Positions 54,056 to 63,889 are shown, numbered from the stretch's first letter. The stretch: DNA of 64,000 nucleotides from Thiorhodovibrio winogradskyi (GCF_036208045.1 NZ_CP121472.1:744001-808000); one strand, 5' to 3'. Notes: generated by a model from the letters alone, not told the origin. Numbers and translations are program-made.

Positions 54056-55824
54056 TCTTGGGATCGGGATCCTTGCTCGGGTGTCAGGTTGCGGGTCTCG
54101 CCAGGCATGGCGGACGATGGCAGCGCTTGAAACCATTGCCAGTGGCCGGGAAGTGGCTTGAGGCCAAGCGGTTGCACGGCGGTTTTCAGGTTGGTTGAAG
54201 GGGTCAGCGCGAAATAGCTCGCAAAGCCGTCGGGAAGAAGCCGGCTGGCGCCAGTCCCGGTATCCGCCCCATCACCAGTCTGGAGTTCACCCCAGATGCG
54301 CACCTGGGGCGCCAGATGATAGGCAAGCGAGAGAAGTTCACCCGTGCCGACGCTGCTTGGGCTCACTAAAACCAGCGGGGCGGGGGCTTGGTTGATGCGT
54401 TGGGCAACAGCGCGATTACCGGCGCTGAAGTTCTTGTTCCACCAAGTCTCGGCATGGTGAATGACGGTGAAGGACCAGAGCCCGGCGCCAAGCAGGCTGG
54501 CCAGCGCGATGCCGGCACCGGCGCGCCAGAGGGTGGATGCGCCGGTCAGTGCCTGGCCAAGGCTCCAGGCCAGCATTAACTGCAACGCGAGCAAGCTCGG
54601 CAGGGCGTAGCGCGGATGCAGCGAGCGGCTCCCGCCAAGCAACAAGTCCGGACCGAGCACCACGCCGATAAAGACCAGTGCCAGCAGCGGTAGAAACCAA
54701 GCCGCTGGTCGTGGCGCCCTGTATAGATAATGCCCCAGGGCCAAGGCGACAGGCAGCAGCATCAGCGCGGTCCATGTCGGAACACCAGAGCCGGTGGTCA
54801 TGGTCCGAATGTCGATAAAGACCCGCGTCAGGTGATCACGCCAGGCGAGAAGGATCTGTTCGAGCGTGATGGGGCGTTGCATCCAGGATGTAAACTGATT
54901 GACCTGATCGGCGGCGACCACCATCAGGACTAGCCAGGGAGAAAACAGCAGCAGTGCGACGCCGACAGCCAGCGCGAAGCGCTGGACCAAAGGCTGCCTT
55001 GCCTGCCGCCAGCCCCATTTCCAACCGGCTTTCCAGTCGATTTTCCAGCCCGTTTCGCGGGTGCTGGCAAGGAGTCCATAGAACGCGTGAAGCGGGATCA
55101 GCAGAAGGGATAGCAGATGTGTGTAGAGCGCGAGCGACAGCGCAGCCGCATAGCCGATCCAGGCAAGCTGCTGTCGAGTGCGCAGGGCGCGCATCAAGGT
55201 CGCGCTCGCGACCACGACCAATAGTGTCCAAAGTGCGTATTGGCGGCCTTCCTGGGCGTAAAGCAGGTGCAGGGGCGAGGCGGCGACCAGCAGAGCCGCC
55301 AGCCAGGGGGCAGGCCAGACCAATGGCCGTAGCCATGCGCGCTCGCCTTTGCCAGCACCAAAGACTTCTTGCATCAGCCAAAAGGCCGCCAGCGGCAGCA
55401 GCATGCCAAAGCCGGCCGAGACGCCGCGCATGGCGATCACCGGGTCGAGTGGCAGCGCCATCAGGGCACGGGCGAGCAGGTAATAAAGCGGTGGATGCTC
55501 GGGATGGCGCATCAGGGCGGTCAGGGTGGCTGTCCAGGTATTGGCTGAACCCTGTTGAAAGGCCAGCACTTGCGCGGGTGACAGCAAGGTGGCGCTGAAC
55601 AGGCGTTGGTTGACCTCGAGCGCGGTCTGACCCAGTACCCGGATCAGGGTGAAGACTTCGTCGTGCCAGACTAGCAGGTGGTCAAGCCCGACGAGGCGCC
55701 ACAGACTCAGCGCCAGTATCAGACCAGCGAGCAGCCAGGGCAGGATAGCGGCTAGGGTGGCAGCCTTGTGCCGCCGAGCGGATACCGGCTGTCGCGGGAC
55801 GGCCAGTCGCGGCGCGTTACGCAT
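54052..55824 (-). CDS. GT39/ArnT-like membrane glycosyltransferase
   Basis: 590-aa polytopic protein with 10-12 membrane segments. The first periplasmic loop contains WHDEVFT, the acidic site of C-type (PMT/ArnT-family) glycosyltransferases, and HPEHPPLYYLLARALM is the usual second loop. It would use a polyprenyl-phosphate sugar. Stop and start overlap with the GH17-GT2 gene suggest both act on the same cell-envelope glycan. Confidence 0.82.
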   Translation of the reverse strand: MRNAPRLAVPRQPVSARRHKAATLAAILPWLLAGLILALSLWRLVGLDHLLVWHDEVFTLIRVLGQTALEVNQRLFSATLLSPAQVLAFQQGSANTWTATLTALMRHPEHPPLYYLLARALMALPLDPVIAMRGVSAGFGMLLPLAAFWLMQEVFGAGKGERAWLRPLVWPAPWLAALLVAASPLHLLYAQEGRQYALWTLLVVVASATLMRALRTRQQLAWIGYAAALSLALYTHLLSLLLIPLHAFYGLLASTRETGWKIDWKAGWKWGWRQARQPLVQRFALAVGVALLLFSPWLVLMVVAADQVNQFTSWMQRPITLEQILLAWRDHLTRVFIDIRTMTTGSGVPTWTALMLLPVALALGHYLYRAPRPAAWFLPLLALVFIGVVLGPDLLLGGSRSLHPRYALPSLLALQLMLAWSLGQALTGASTLWRAGAGIALASLLGAGLWSFTVIHHAETWWNKNFSAGNRAVAQRINQAPAPLVLVSPSSVGTGELLSLAYHLAPQVRIWGELQTGDGADTGTGASRLLPDGFASYFALTPSTNLKTAVQPLGLKPLPGHWQWFQALPSSAMPGETRNLTPEQGSRSQE

Positions 55825-55848
55825 TTGAATGGATTGAGCCGCGTGGGC

Positions 55849-56417
<569 letters not shown>

Positions 56418-56418
<1 letters not shown>

Positions 56419-57758
56419 CATGCCTCCGTGCGGCGCCAAAAGCTGCCAGGCATGTGACTATCGGAACGGGGTGGACGCCCGGGTGTTTGGTGTTTGTTCT
56501 GATCTGGTGCAAGTTCTGGGTTCAGGTCGCTGGCGGGATGCGCTCCGAATAGGGGGGCATCCATGGCCCTTTGCTGCTTATCCTTGCTTGGTGCTTGCCC
56601 GCCTGGCAGCCAAAGCGTGCTGCCAGCTGGAATGGGTGCGCGCCCATCGCGGATAGGGCCAAGCCAGGCTGGATTGGCGCGAATCAGCTCATACACGGGT
56701 ACACCCAGCTCGCGCGCAACCTCGTTTACCCTTTGGCTTTTTGTCATGCTGACCCGCCGCTGCGCGATGGGTTTTTCGTAATGGATTTCTGGGAAGTACT
56801 CTTGCGGGTGCTTGGCGACATGCCGGGCGGCGATGAATTCCGCATAGAAATTACGCGATGCAAAGCCGAAGTAGCGTCCGCGATAGTGTTTAACGATGCT
56901 GGCGATGTCATCGCCATGGATCGCGCGAGCATTGCTCATGCCGCCGACGCCGTGATTATAGGATGTGATTGCCAGCGGCCAACTGCCAAGCTTGCTGTAA
57001 GCCTGGGCAAGATAGCGAGCGGCGGCATCGGCGGCAATGAAGGGGTCGAGCCGCTCGTCGATCTGGTTGTCCACCCTCATGTATTGCCGACCGGTTGAGC
57101 GAATGAACTGCCACATGCCAGTTGCTCCGGCGCTTGAGCGGGCGTTGAGTTGGAATGACGACTCCACATGCGGCAGGAAGGCGAGATCCTCCGGAACCCC
57201 ATGACGGCGGAAGATCTCCCGGAAAGCCTGCTCGTAACCCCCGCTGATTTCGAGTCCGCGTCGAAAACGCTCGCGCAGACCGCGCTGGGTGCGGACTCTG
57301 GCCGCCGGATCAATCAGGGCCGCGCCGCCACCGGCCGCGCTGAGTTTGTTTTTAAGCGCCCGTTCCTCGCTGGTGAGCGGAGCCTTGCTGGCCAGTTTGC
57401 GCGAGAGTTCCTGCAGACGCGCCTGCCAACTTGCCTTCAGGCTATCGACGAAATCCCGCTGTCGCGGTGTATAGGATGCCTTGATCGGGCCAGGAAGTTC
57501 GGCGACCTGGTAGATGAGGTCCAAATAACGGTCATCATGTACCACCACCTGAGCGCGGCTCCATTCGGCATAGACCTTGCGCCAGAATTCGACACTGGGC
57601 ACCAGGCCGGCGGGAACCGGAAAATATTGGGTGGCGGAGAAATCCGACGTGGATACAAGGGTTGTGCAGCCTGATGGTGCCAGGGCCAGCACCGGGAGGA
57701 TGGTGACAAAAAGCAGGGCTGCGCGATTTGGCAGCCATTGCCGGATAGTGTGGCGCAT
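56418..57758 (-). CDS. Lytic transglycosylase MltD-like, LysM
   Basis: 446 aa from ATG 57758 ([17 protein letters not shown]). Signal peptide with a possible lipobox (A-P-S-G-C31, Pro at -3 being unusual), so it may be outer-membrane anchored. SLT domain (about 165-300) with catalytic Glu in [25 protein letters not shown] and later [14 protein letters not shown] single LysM-like domain lies near 365-415 ([25 protein letters not shown] ... LWLPG). It cleaves peptidoglycan. Upstream of dcd on the same strand. Confidence 0.9.
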
Positions 57759-58023
57759 GGTGACAGCTTGAATTGATTTGGTGAGGTTCGGCCTGGGTGG
57801 CTGTGTTGCACAAAAGACCGAGCCAATGGCAGTTCCATAGGCCGGGGGAGACGCCTGAGATCCGCATTCCATGGCAGGCCATCGCCACCGCGAACTTTAA
57901 GGTCAATGCACGATGGCGTCAAAAGAAGCTTTGCCGAGGTCCGCCAGTAAGCGGCACTGGGGTGGGCCACCGGCGAAAAGACTCGCCGGTGGTTGCACCT
58001 TGCGCTGCCTACTCGGCCATCGC

Positions 58024-58404
58024 CTATTCGGCCATCTCAAGGCGGCTGCGCATGGCTGGGACTGAGTATTCCCGCTGAACTTCACAAACGCGCAGGATGG
58101 TGTCCTTGCCGCGTTCGTCGCTATTGCGGAAGGCATCGATCATTTTCCACTCGGTCTTGCTGAGAGGGGATTTGTCGTCCAGGCACAAAAGATAGGTCGG
58201 CGTCAGACCGTCGAGAGCGTTGGAAAGCTCGGCGGCTTCTTCAAGGCCCATGCGGCGGATGCCTTGCTCATAGTTGCTGATGCGCGATTTGGACAACGAG
58301 TTGGTGCGCGCGGCCAGCTCGGCCAGGCTATAGCCGTGAGCATTGCGCGCGGCACGCAGGCGTTGGCCAATTTTCTTGGTGAGGTTAATGCTTTCTTCGT
58401 CCAT
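58024..58404 (-). CDS. XRE-family helix-turn-helix regulator
   Basis: 126-aa protein. The HTH (about 10-65) reads GQRLRAARNAHGYSLAELAARTNSLSKSRISNYEQGIR, with S24-type Cro/CI similarity but no peptidase domain. AGGAG lies 6 bp before the ATG. A good 23-bp palindrome (58456-58478) lies about 52 bp upstream, the likely autoregulatory operator. Target genes unknown. Confidence 0.88.
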   Translation of the reverse strand: MDEESINLTKKIGQRLRAARNAHGYSLAELAARTNSLSKSRISNYEQGIRRMGLEEAAELSNALDGLTPTYLLCLDDKSPLSKTEWKMIDAFRNSDERGKDTILRVCEVQREYSVPAMRSRLEMAE

Positions 58405-59054
58405 TTTTTGCTCCTGTTAGCTCGCAGTGGCGTGGGAAGATTGGTTCAGTGGACGTTTGTAAGGAAATCCCCTACAAATGCCCCTGGGCGCTATCGTACA
58501 CTGGAGGCTGCGAAGGTCAAGGGTTTTTTTTCATCGATAACGATGCGAGTCCCGATCCTCTTGGTCTAGCTTGCATGAAGAGCGCAGGACGTGAGGTGCT
58601 TGGAAGCGAGAATTGGTGAGCTGGTGACCACTGCGGGGCTTGCAGAATTAAGAATTCATCGTGGTTTTGGGTGTAGGCTTCTCCGGTGTGCCGCGCATTA
58701 CAGAGCCTTGGTGACGCGGAAATGCTGGGGGTGATTTGACCAGCGCCGAAAGCCGCGGCCGGATAATGATCACGGAAAGACAGGAATCAGGCCCGTCACG
58801 GACAAAAAGGGCTGAGCTGTTCCTGTGTCGCTGGTGCTGCTGATTTTCGATACTGCTTTTAGCTCAGTGGGTTGCGGGTGCGGGACCAAGCTGGCGTGCT
58901 ACCGGTTGTTGCTTTTTGAGGGGTGGCGCCTCGGGTATGGTGGGCGCGCCTGAAGATCCAGGCGCCTGTGCTCTTCATGCGCTTTGGAAACGCTGATGAG
59001 GTGGTGGAGCGAGTGTCCGGGGGCGGGCGAGATGTGCCCTGGGAAAGAGGGGAG
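58405..59054. other. 650-bp intergenic region
   Basis: Contains the XRE operator palindrome near its left end. Frames over the rest are short and overlap tatC out of frame. I see no tRNA, known RNA or clear gene. Confidence 0.5.
58456..58478. promoter_or_regulatory. Palindromic operator, probable XRE autoregulatory site
   Basis: TTTGTAAGG (58456-58464), AAATC, CCCTACAAA (58470-58478): half-sites match at eight of nine positions. It sits where the minus-strand promoter of the XRE gene should be. Confidence 0.65.
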
Positions 59055-60248
59055 TCAGCTGTCGAGGTCGCTCAGAATATTGCGTGCAACGCGGCGTTGG
59101 TCGATATTCCCGTCTTCAAGGACGCGGTAGAGCAGATGGCGAGCGGCAACTAGGTTACCTTCAGCACGACGCTGGTTAGCCTGTTGCAGCAAGGCGGCGG
59201 TGGCTGTGATCGAGCCAGCACCAGAGCCAATAGAACCATCAGCGTTGATCCCGCCGGTGTCAGTGCTGTCTTGATGCGCACGCAACTCATCGGCTTCAAT
59301 GGCGTCAAGCTCGGCTTCCATTTCATCATCCGTGAGCGGACGGAAGCGTTCAGGATCGTTGATGTCGCCGCTATCAATTTCATGGCCCACCACAATTTGA
59401 GCGGGGCCTGATCCGCTTGGCGATGCGGGTTCCCGCGATTCTGCCGCTGGGCTATCGTCCGATGCATCGAGTTCCGCTGGCATTTTGGCGCGGGTGTCTT
59501 GCTGGAAGACACGCGAGAACAGAATGCCAAGCTCATAAAGCAGCCACATCGGGATGGCCAGCAGGGTCTGGGAGATGACATCCGGTGGCGTGAGCAGCAT
59601 GCCGGCAATGAAGACGCCGACGATGACATAGGGACGCTTTTGTCTCAGCGCGGCCGGGGTGGTAACACCGGCAGCCACCAGCAGGATGGTCGCGATGGGA
59701 ATCTCGAAGGCGATGCCGAAGGCAAAGAACAGCTTGAGAATGAACTCCAGATAAAAGGCGATATCCGGCATCTGCTGCACGCCCTCGGGCGTGACCGAGG
59801 TGAAAAAGCCGAAGACCAGCGGGAAAACAACGAAATAGGCAAACACCATGCCCAGGTAAAAGAGCACGATGCTTGAGGCCAGCAAGGGCACCGCCAGGCG
59901 CTTCTCATGGCGGTAGAGTCCGGGCGCGATAAAAGCCCAGAGCTGATAAAGGATATAGGGCATGGCGATGAACACCGCTACCACTAGGGCCAGCTTGAAG
60001 GGCGTCAGGAAGGGCGAGGCCACCTGGGTGGCGATCATGGTCGCGCCTTCGGGCAACTGGGCGCGAATCGGCTTGGCGATCCATGTGTAGAGGTTGTTCG
60101 CGAAGGGGAAGAGCCCTACAAAGATGATCGCGATGGCCACCACCATGCGCAGCAGCCGGTCGCGCAACTCAATGAGGTGGTCGATAAAGGGCTGCTCAAT
60201 GCCGCCGTTGTCGGCGCCAAGTGGCGGGGCCGGCTGGCGTGCGCTCAT
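59055..60248 (-). CDS. tatC: Twin-arginine translocase TatC with C-terminal extension
   Basis: 397 aa; TatC is normally about 250. Residues 1-250 are a full TatC with six membrane segments ([13 protein letters not shown], then [19 protein letters not shown] and [17 protein letters not shown]). The last roughly 145 residues are cytoplasmic and acidic ([35 protein letters not shown]) and end in a short helical module ([26 protein letters not shown]), similar to the C-terminal helices of FimV/TPR-like proteins. Start overlaps tatB by 4 bp. Confidence 0.93.
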   Translation of the reverse strand: MSARQPAPPLGADNGGIEQPFIDHLIELRDRLLRMVVAIAIIFVGLFPFANNLYTWIAKPIRAQLPEGATMIATQVASPFLTPFKLALVVAVFIAMPYILYQLWAFIAPGLYRHEKRLAVPLLASSIVLFYLGMVFAYFVVFPLVFGFFTSVTPEGVQQMPDIAFYLEFILKLFFAFGIAFEIPIATILLVAAGVTTPAALRQKRPYVIVGVFIAGMLLTPPDVISQTLLAIPMWLLYELGILFSRVFQQDTRAKMPAELDASDDSPAAESREPASPSGSGPAQIVVGHEIDSGDINDPERFRPLTDDEMEAELDAIEADELRAHQDSTDTGGINADGSIGSGAGSITATAALLQQANQRRAEGNLVAARHLLYRVLEDGNIDQRRVARNILSDLDS

Positions 60249-60583
60249 GGGCGGGGGTCTCGCTTGGCTTCAGTGCCGCTGTTGTCGGTCGGCGATCCCT
60301 TGTCAGCCGCAAGGTCTGCTGGGCGCGCTGGCGTGCGTGGTTCGAGCTGTTCCTCGATGATTTGATCAAGCGGCTTGCGCTCGTTCTGACGGCGCAGAAT
60401 CTCGCGCAATTCCTCGGCCTTGATTTCGCGGTCAATCTCGTCCTTGACCGACAGCAGCGCGCGCCGCGCGCGGCCAACCCAGCGCCCGGCCGTGCGCGCC
60501 ACGCGCGGCAGGCGCTCGGGCCCCACCACCAGCAGGGCCACCACCGCGATCACCACCAGTTCAAGGGCGCCTACGTCGAACAT
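60245..60583 (-). CDS. tatB: Twin-arginine translocase TatB
   Basis: 112-aa protein: N-terminal membrane helix ([26 protein letters not shown]), then an amphipathic helix ([36 protein letters not shown]). This is the TatB pattern. It lies between tatA (30 bp upstream) and tatC (4-bp overlap). Confidence 0.93.
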   Translation of the reverse strand: MFDVGALELVVIAVVALLVVGPERLPRVARTAGRWVGRARRALLSVKDEIDREIKAEELREILRRQNERKPLDQIIEEQLEPRTPARPADLAADKGSPTDNSGTEAKRDPRP

Positions 60584-60613
60584 GAAACAGTGCTCTCGCG
60601 CTTAGTGGCTGGG

Positions 60614-60895
60614 TTAGGATGTCTTGGTTGTTTCGCCAGCAGGCTGATTGGCCGCTTGCGAGCCAGGCTCGCCGGTCTGGGCCGAGAGTTGGGCGCCAGA
60701 CTGGTCCTCGGCCTGATCCGTGGCCTGATCGTCTTTATCACCCGCGCGGTCACCGTCGTTCATTGCCGAACGGAAGCCTTTGACAGCGCCGCCGAGGTCC
60801 GAGCCGAGATTTTTCAGCTTCTTGGTGCCGAAGAGCAAAAGCACGATGACCAGAATGATCAGGAGTTGCCAGATACTGATGCCACCCATTCCCAT
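60614..60895 (-). CDS. tatA: Twin-arginine translocase TatA
   Basis: 93 aa from ATG 60895, which has a strong GGGGAGGA about 4 bp upstream; a longer frame to 61063 is rejected. It begins [31 protein letters not shown], the TatA membrane helix and amphipathic helix. The tail is acidic and Gln-rich. First gene of tatABC, following hisE by about 180 bp. Confidence 0.94.
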   Translation of the reverse strand: MGMGGISIWQLLIILVIVLLLFGTKKLKNLGSDLGGAVKGFRSAMNDGDRAGDKDDQATDQAEDQSGAQLSAQTGEPGSQAANQPAGETTKTS

Positions 60896-61079
60896 GAAAT
60901 CCTCCCCTGTGTCTGTCCAGTTCGCCAGGCAGCGAGTGCCAGGCAGTGGGGCAGACTTGTGTGTCTGTGGTTGAAGCTGTGATGCAAGCAGCGGCGAATC
61001 ATACCGCAACCGCCCGGTGCGCTGCAGTGCCCGCGCCAAGGCGATGAAGCCAGGTGCGGCCAAAGGGCATTATTTTGAC

Positions 61080-61403
61080 TTAAGCTGGCGGTTTGCGCGC
61101 GGCTTTTTCGCTCAGGCCGGAAAGACCAAAACGCCGGTCGAGCTCATCCAGCACGGCATTGGGGTGCAGTCCCTGGTGAGCGAGCAGAACCAGGCTGTGA
61201 AACCAGAGGTCGGCGACTTCCTTGGTCAGATGCTCGGGATCGCCATCCTTGGCCGCCATCACGGTTTCAGTTGCTTCCTCGCCGATTTTTTTCAGAATGG
61301 CGTCCAGCCCCTGGGCGTAGAGCTTGGCCACATAGGAGGAGTCCGGCTCGGCTTGCTTGCGTGCCTCCAGTACCTCGGCGAGGCGTTCGAGAAGATCGCT
61401 CAT
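61080..61403 (-). CDS. hisE: Phosphoribosyl-ATP diphosphatase HisE
   Basis: 107-aa all-helical MazG-like enzyme for the second step of histidine synthesis. [24 protein letters not shown]-type segment ([27 protein letters not shown]) and [21 protein letters not shown] are diagnostic. Start overlaps the hisA stop by 4 bp. The usual HisI domain or gene is not beside it. Confidence 0.94.
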   Translation of the reverse strand: MSDLLERLAEVLEARKQAEPDSSYVAKLYAQGLDAILKKIGEEATETVMAAKDGDPEHLTKEVADLWFHSLVLLAHQGLHPNAVLDELDRRFGLSGLSEKAARKPPA

Positions 61404-62170
61404 GAGGGGGAATCTCCCGCGCTGGCGCTCAGGCTGTCGGCCAAGCGCTGGCCTTCAGTAAAATCCAGAGTGCCTTCATAGATGGCGCGTCCAGTGATGG
61501 CGCCGCTGATGCCGCCTTTGGTGAGCTGGGCGGCAATCTCGGCCAGGGCGCGCACGTCCTCGAGGCTGGTAATGCCGCCCGAGGCGATCACCGGCACCTC
61601 GATGGCCTCGGCCAGGCGCGCGGTGGCCTCGAGATTGGGGCCGGTCAGCATGCCGTCGCGGCCGATGTCGGTGTAGATCACGGCGCCGATGCCGTCGCTG
61701 GCAAAGCGTCGCGCCAGGTCTTCCACCCTGTGTTCGGTGGTCTCGGCCCAGCCGCGGATGGCGACTTGGCCGTCCTTCGCGTCCAGCCCGACCAAAATAT
61801 GTCCGGGGAAAGACAGGCAGGCGCGGGCGACGAACTCAGGCTCGATCACCGCCTGGGTGCCGATAATGCAGAATTGCACGCCTGCGTTTAGGTAGGCGCC
61901 GATGGTATCGAGATCGCGAATGCCGCCGCCGACTTGAATGGGCAGCTCTGGATAGGCGGTGGCGATGGCGCGAATGGCCTCGCCATTGACCGGGGTGCCG
62001 GCAAAGGCGCCATTGAGGTCAACCAGATGTAGGCGACGCGCGCCGGCGGCCGACCAGCGCCCGGCGGTCTCGACCGGGTTGTCGGAAAAACGGGTTTCAT
62101 CGTCCATGCGCCCCTGGCGCAGGCGCACGCAGGCGCCGTCCTTGAGGTCGATGGCGGGAATGAGCAGCAT
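61400..62170 (-). CDS. hisA: ProFAR isomerase HisA
   Basis: 256-aa (beta/alpha)8 isomerase of histidine synthesis. Catalytic Asp in [18 protein letters not shown] (Asp8) and Asp in [15 protein letters not shown]. Phosphate loops QVGGGIRD and [12 protein letters not shown] are present. It is followed by hisE with overlap; hisF and hisI, which normally lie between, are missing here. Confidence 0.96.
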   Translation of the reverse strand: MLLIPAIDLKDGACVRLRQGRMDDETRFSDNPVETAGRWSAAGARRLHLVDLNGAFAGTPVNGEAIRAIATAYPELPIQVGGGIRDLDTIGAYLNAGVQFCIIGTQAVIEPEFVARACLSFPGHILVGLDAKDGQVAIRGWAETTEHRVEDLARRFASDGIGAVIYTDIGRDGMLTGPNLEATARLAEAIEVPVIASGGITSLEDVRALAEIAAQLTKGGISGAITGRAIYEGTLDFTEGQRLADSLSASAGDSPS

Positions 62171-62214
62171 GGCTTCATGCCTCCCTGTGAGTAGGTTCCT
62201 GGGGATTCGTTGTG

Positions 62215-62778
62215 TTAATTCGTGGTCTCATCGGGCAAGGACTGATAATAACCGATGGCGTCCTGGGGCTGACCAAGCGCGAAGGAGTGGCCTGAATCGA
62301 TCAGCGCCCGCCCGGCTAGGGCGGTGCGTCCAATGAGCATGCGAAAGCGCATGGTATCGCGATTGGTCAGGGTTAGCTCGATGGGCCAGGAGTCTCGACC
62401 CAGTCGCAGTTGAGTGGCAATGACCAAGCGCTGCTCGCGATGGCCGCCGGAATCCGACACCAGGCGCTGGTCCAGCACAAGGGCGCGGCACTGGATAACA
62501 AGGTCCAGGCGGTCTTGCAGCGGATGGACCGCGAAACGCGCCCAAAGGTGGCCCTCACTGTCGCTCTCGGTGTCCAGATCGAAGGCGTGCAGGGCGGAGG
62601 TGCGCGCGCCTGTGTCGAGTTTGGCCTTGATCAGCGGCAGCCCAAGCTCCGGCAGGCTGGCCCATTCGCGCCAGCCCAGGATGCCGAGCCGCGCGCCGCT
62701 GGGTGAGCCGCTGGGTGAGCCGGTAGGCGAGGATGCGGATGCGTCAGGTCTTGGCATGGGCATGAAATCTTGGCGCAT
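62215..62778 (-). CDS. Retropepsin-like 'ATP-dependent zinc protease' (DUF785/Zn_protease)
   Basis: 187 aa. The conserved region starts at [33 protein letters not shown], where DTGA is the retropepsin-like active-site motif, and ends with [25 protein letters not shown]. The family is often linked to RimK-type ATP-grasp ligases. The first roughly 30 residues are low complexity with a G-S-P repeat from a CTGGGTGAGCCG tandem. ATG codons at 62778, 62763 and 62757 are possible starts; none has a good ribosome site, and the puc terminator lies only 12 bp upstream of the first. Confidence 0.82.
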   Translation of the reverse strand: MRQDFMPMPRPDASASSPTGSPSGSPSGARLGILGWREWASLPELGLPLIKAKLDTGARTSALHAFDLDTESDSEGHLWARFAVHPLQDRLDLVIQCRALVLDQRLVSDSGGHREQRLVIATQLRLGRDSWPIELTLTNRDTMRFRMLIGRTALAGRALIDSGHSFALGQPQDAIGYYQSLPDETTN

Positions 62779-62789
62779 TGATCAGGCAT

Positions 62790-62813
62790 AAAAAAAGCCC
62801 CTTGCGGAGCCTG
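62790..62813 (-). terminator. Intrinsic terminator of the puc operon
   Basis: On the minus strand AGGCTCC, loop GCAA, GGGGCTT (7-bp stem with two G-T wobbles), followed by seven T residues. It closes the pucBABA transcript and sits just before the zinc-protease gene. Confidence 0.8.
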
Positions 62814-62836
62814 ATGAGCGGAATCTGATGGTTGAG

Positions 62837-62853
62837 TCACCGCATCGCGGTGA
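62837..62853. other. Hairpin in the puc 3' region
   Basis: TCACCGC, loop ATC, GCGGTGA: perfect 7-bp stem between the large hairpin and the terminator. Confidence 0.65.
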
Positions 62854-62858
62854 GGAGT

Positions 62859-62896
62859 GCGCCAAACCAGCCGCGAAGAGGCTGCTGGTTTGGCGC
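62859..62896. other. Large perfect hairpin after pucA
   Basis: GCGCCAAACCAGC (62859-62871) and GCTGGTTTGGCGC (62884-62896) form a 13-bp perfect stem with a 12-nt loop, 17 bp after the last pucA stop. No T-run: it probably protects the puc message from 3' decay. Confidence 0.75.
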
Positions 62897-62913
62897 TGCC
62901 TGTCTGCTACGTC

Positions 62914-63084
62914 TTAGTTGACGAACAGCATGCCAGCAGGAGCAATGGCGAACACTGCAGCGTGAACGGCAATGCCGAGCACCAGCAGGGAGAACATCAT
63001 CGGCATCAGCCAAGTGGAAGGATTAACAACCAACCACACTTTCCAGTCGTCTTGGGGGTTTTGGGGTCTAGCGATTTCGGCCAT
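62914..63084 (-). CDS. pucA: LH2 antenna alpha subunit PucA (copy 1)
   Basis: 56-aa membrane peptide binding bacteriochlorophyll in the peripheral antenna. Start ATG 63084 with AGAGGA upstream. The conserved [13 protein letters not shown] interface is followed by one membrane helix with ligand His in GIAVHAAVF. At +13 and +14 from this His stand Phe and Val, where B850-type LH2 has Tyr and Trp. It ends in MLFVN, without the Ala/Pro tail of copy 2. Confidence 0.93.
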   Translation of the reverse strand: MAEIARPQNPQDDWKVWLVVNPSTWLMPMMFSLLVLGIAVHAAVFAIAPAGMLFVN

Positions 63085-63140
63085 GATATGGTCCTCTGTC
63101 AAAGAGTGAAATTAGGGACGCAGGAACAAGGGGGGTTCAA

Positions 63141-63266
63141 TTAGAACCAAGGCTTGCCAGCGATAACCAGGATGTGAGCAACTGCTGCCAGACCGCAGAA
63201 GGCGGTGTAGGTGATTTTGAATTGCTCGTGGAATTCTTTTGCTTGATCGGGGGTAAGACCTGACAT
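63141..63266 (-). CDS. pucB: LH2 antenna beta subunit PucB (copy 1)
   Basis: 41-aa peptide, MSGLTPDQAKEFHEQFKITY at the start, then one helix with ligand His in AAVAHILV and the end IAGKPWF. GGAGG lies 8 bp before the ATG. It has a Cys (TAFCGL) where copy 2 has Val and lacks the six extra N-terminal residues of copy 2. Followed by pucA copy 1. Confidence 0.93.
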   Translation of the reverse strand: MSGLTPDQAKEFHEQFKITYTAFCGLAAVAHILVIAGKPWF

Positions 63267-63372
63267 TCTCTAAGCCTCCAATATGAGGTTTTGTATGAGA
63301 GCTGAGCGCGATCTGTCAACTAGGCTACTGAATAGGCCGCTTGAGCGATGATCACTTCAGCCAATTTTCTGC

Positions 63373-63603
63373 TTATTCAGCAGCAGGAGCAGGCGCCGCG
63401 GCAGGAGCCGGAGCAGCAACAGCCGGAGGAGCGTCATTCACGAATAGCATGCCTTCAGGTGCGACACTGAAAACAGCTGCGTGAACAGCGATACCCAGAA
63501 CCAGCAGAGACAGCATGATGGGCATCAGCCAGGTCGAAGGATTAACGACCAGCCAAATGCGATAGTCTTGCTCGTTGGGCTTGTAATTAAATACGTCTTG
63601 CAT
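63373..63603 (-). CDS. pucA: LH2 antenna alpha subunit PucA (copy 2, Ala/Pro tail)
   Basis: 76-aa alpha subunit: [17 protein letters not shown], ligand His in [11 protein letters not shown], then MLFVN and a 20-residue Ala/Pro-rich tail (A-P-A-P-A-A). AGGAG lies 7 bp before the ATG. The same Phe and Val occupy the +13/+14 positions as in copy 1. The tail is outside the membrane and resembles extensions seen in some antenna alpha chains. Confidence 0.94.
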   Translation of the reverse strand: MQDVFNYKPNEQDYRIWLVVNPSTWLMPIMLSLLVLGIAVHAAVFSVAPEGMLFVNDAPPAVAAPAPAAAPAPAAE

Positions 63604-63679
63604 GTGAGATCTCCTTTGGAACCGTGCCTGGTTTGACGCGACCTTCGCGATGAAGGAGGTGCCTTAAGGTGCGGTTTCT

Positions 63680-63823
63680 TTAGAACCAAGGCTGGGCGCC
63701 GATGACCAGGATGTGAGCAACTGCAGCCAGACCGACAAATGCGGTGTAGGTGATTTTGAATTGCTCGTGGAATTCTTTTGCTTGGTCGGGCGTCAGACCA
63801 GATACGCCTTTGGACTCTGCCAT
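63680..63823 (-). CDS. pucB: LH2 antenna beta subunit PucB (copy 2)
   Basis: 47-aa peptide starting M-A-E-S-K-G-V then SGLTPDQAKEFHEQFKITY; 36 of the next 40 residues match copy 1. Ligand His in AAVAHILV; ends IGAQPWF. It is the first gene of the four-gene run and the operon promoter should lie just to its right, within or beyond the window edge. Confidence 0.94.
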   Translation of the reverse strand: MAESKGVSGLTPDQAKEFHEQFKITYTAFVGLAAVAHILVIGAQPWF

Positions 63824-63863
63824 CAGTAGACTCTCCGTTAAGAGTTAATAGTAAGGTTGCCGC

Positions 63864-63889
63864 TCATCGTGCGGCGTAATTCATCGTGC
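63864..63889. repeat. 9-bp direct repeats upstream of pucB
   Basis: TCATCGTGC occurs at 63864-63872 and 63881-63889, 40-65 bp before the pucB start. A small GCCGC/GCGGC stem surrounds the first copy. Possible regulatory or leader elements. Confidence 0.4.

Noticed and set aside
58820-58960. tRNA-like sequence (TTTTAGCTCAGTGGGT near 58860)
   Set aside because: The D-arm-like phrase is not accompanied by a matching acceptor stem, anticodon arm or T-arm.
58923-59153. 76-aa plus-strand frame at the tatC 3' end
   Set aside because: It overlaps the tatC end antisense and has no ribosome site or similarity.
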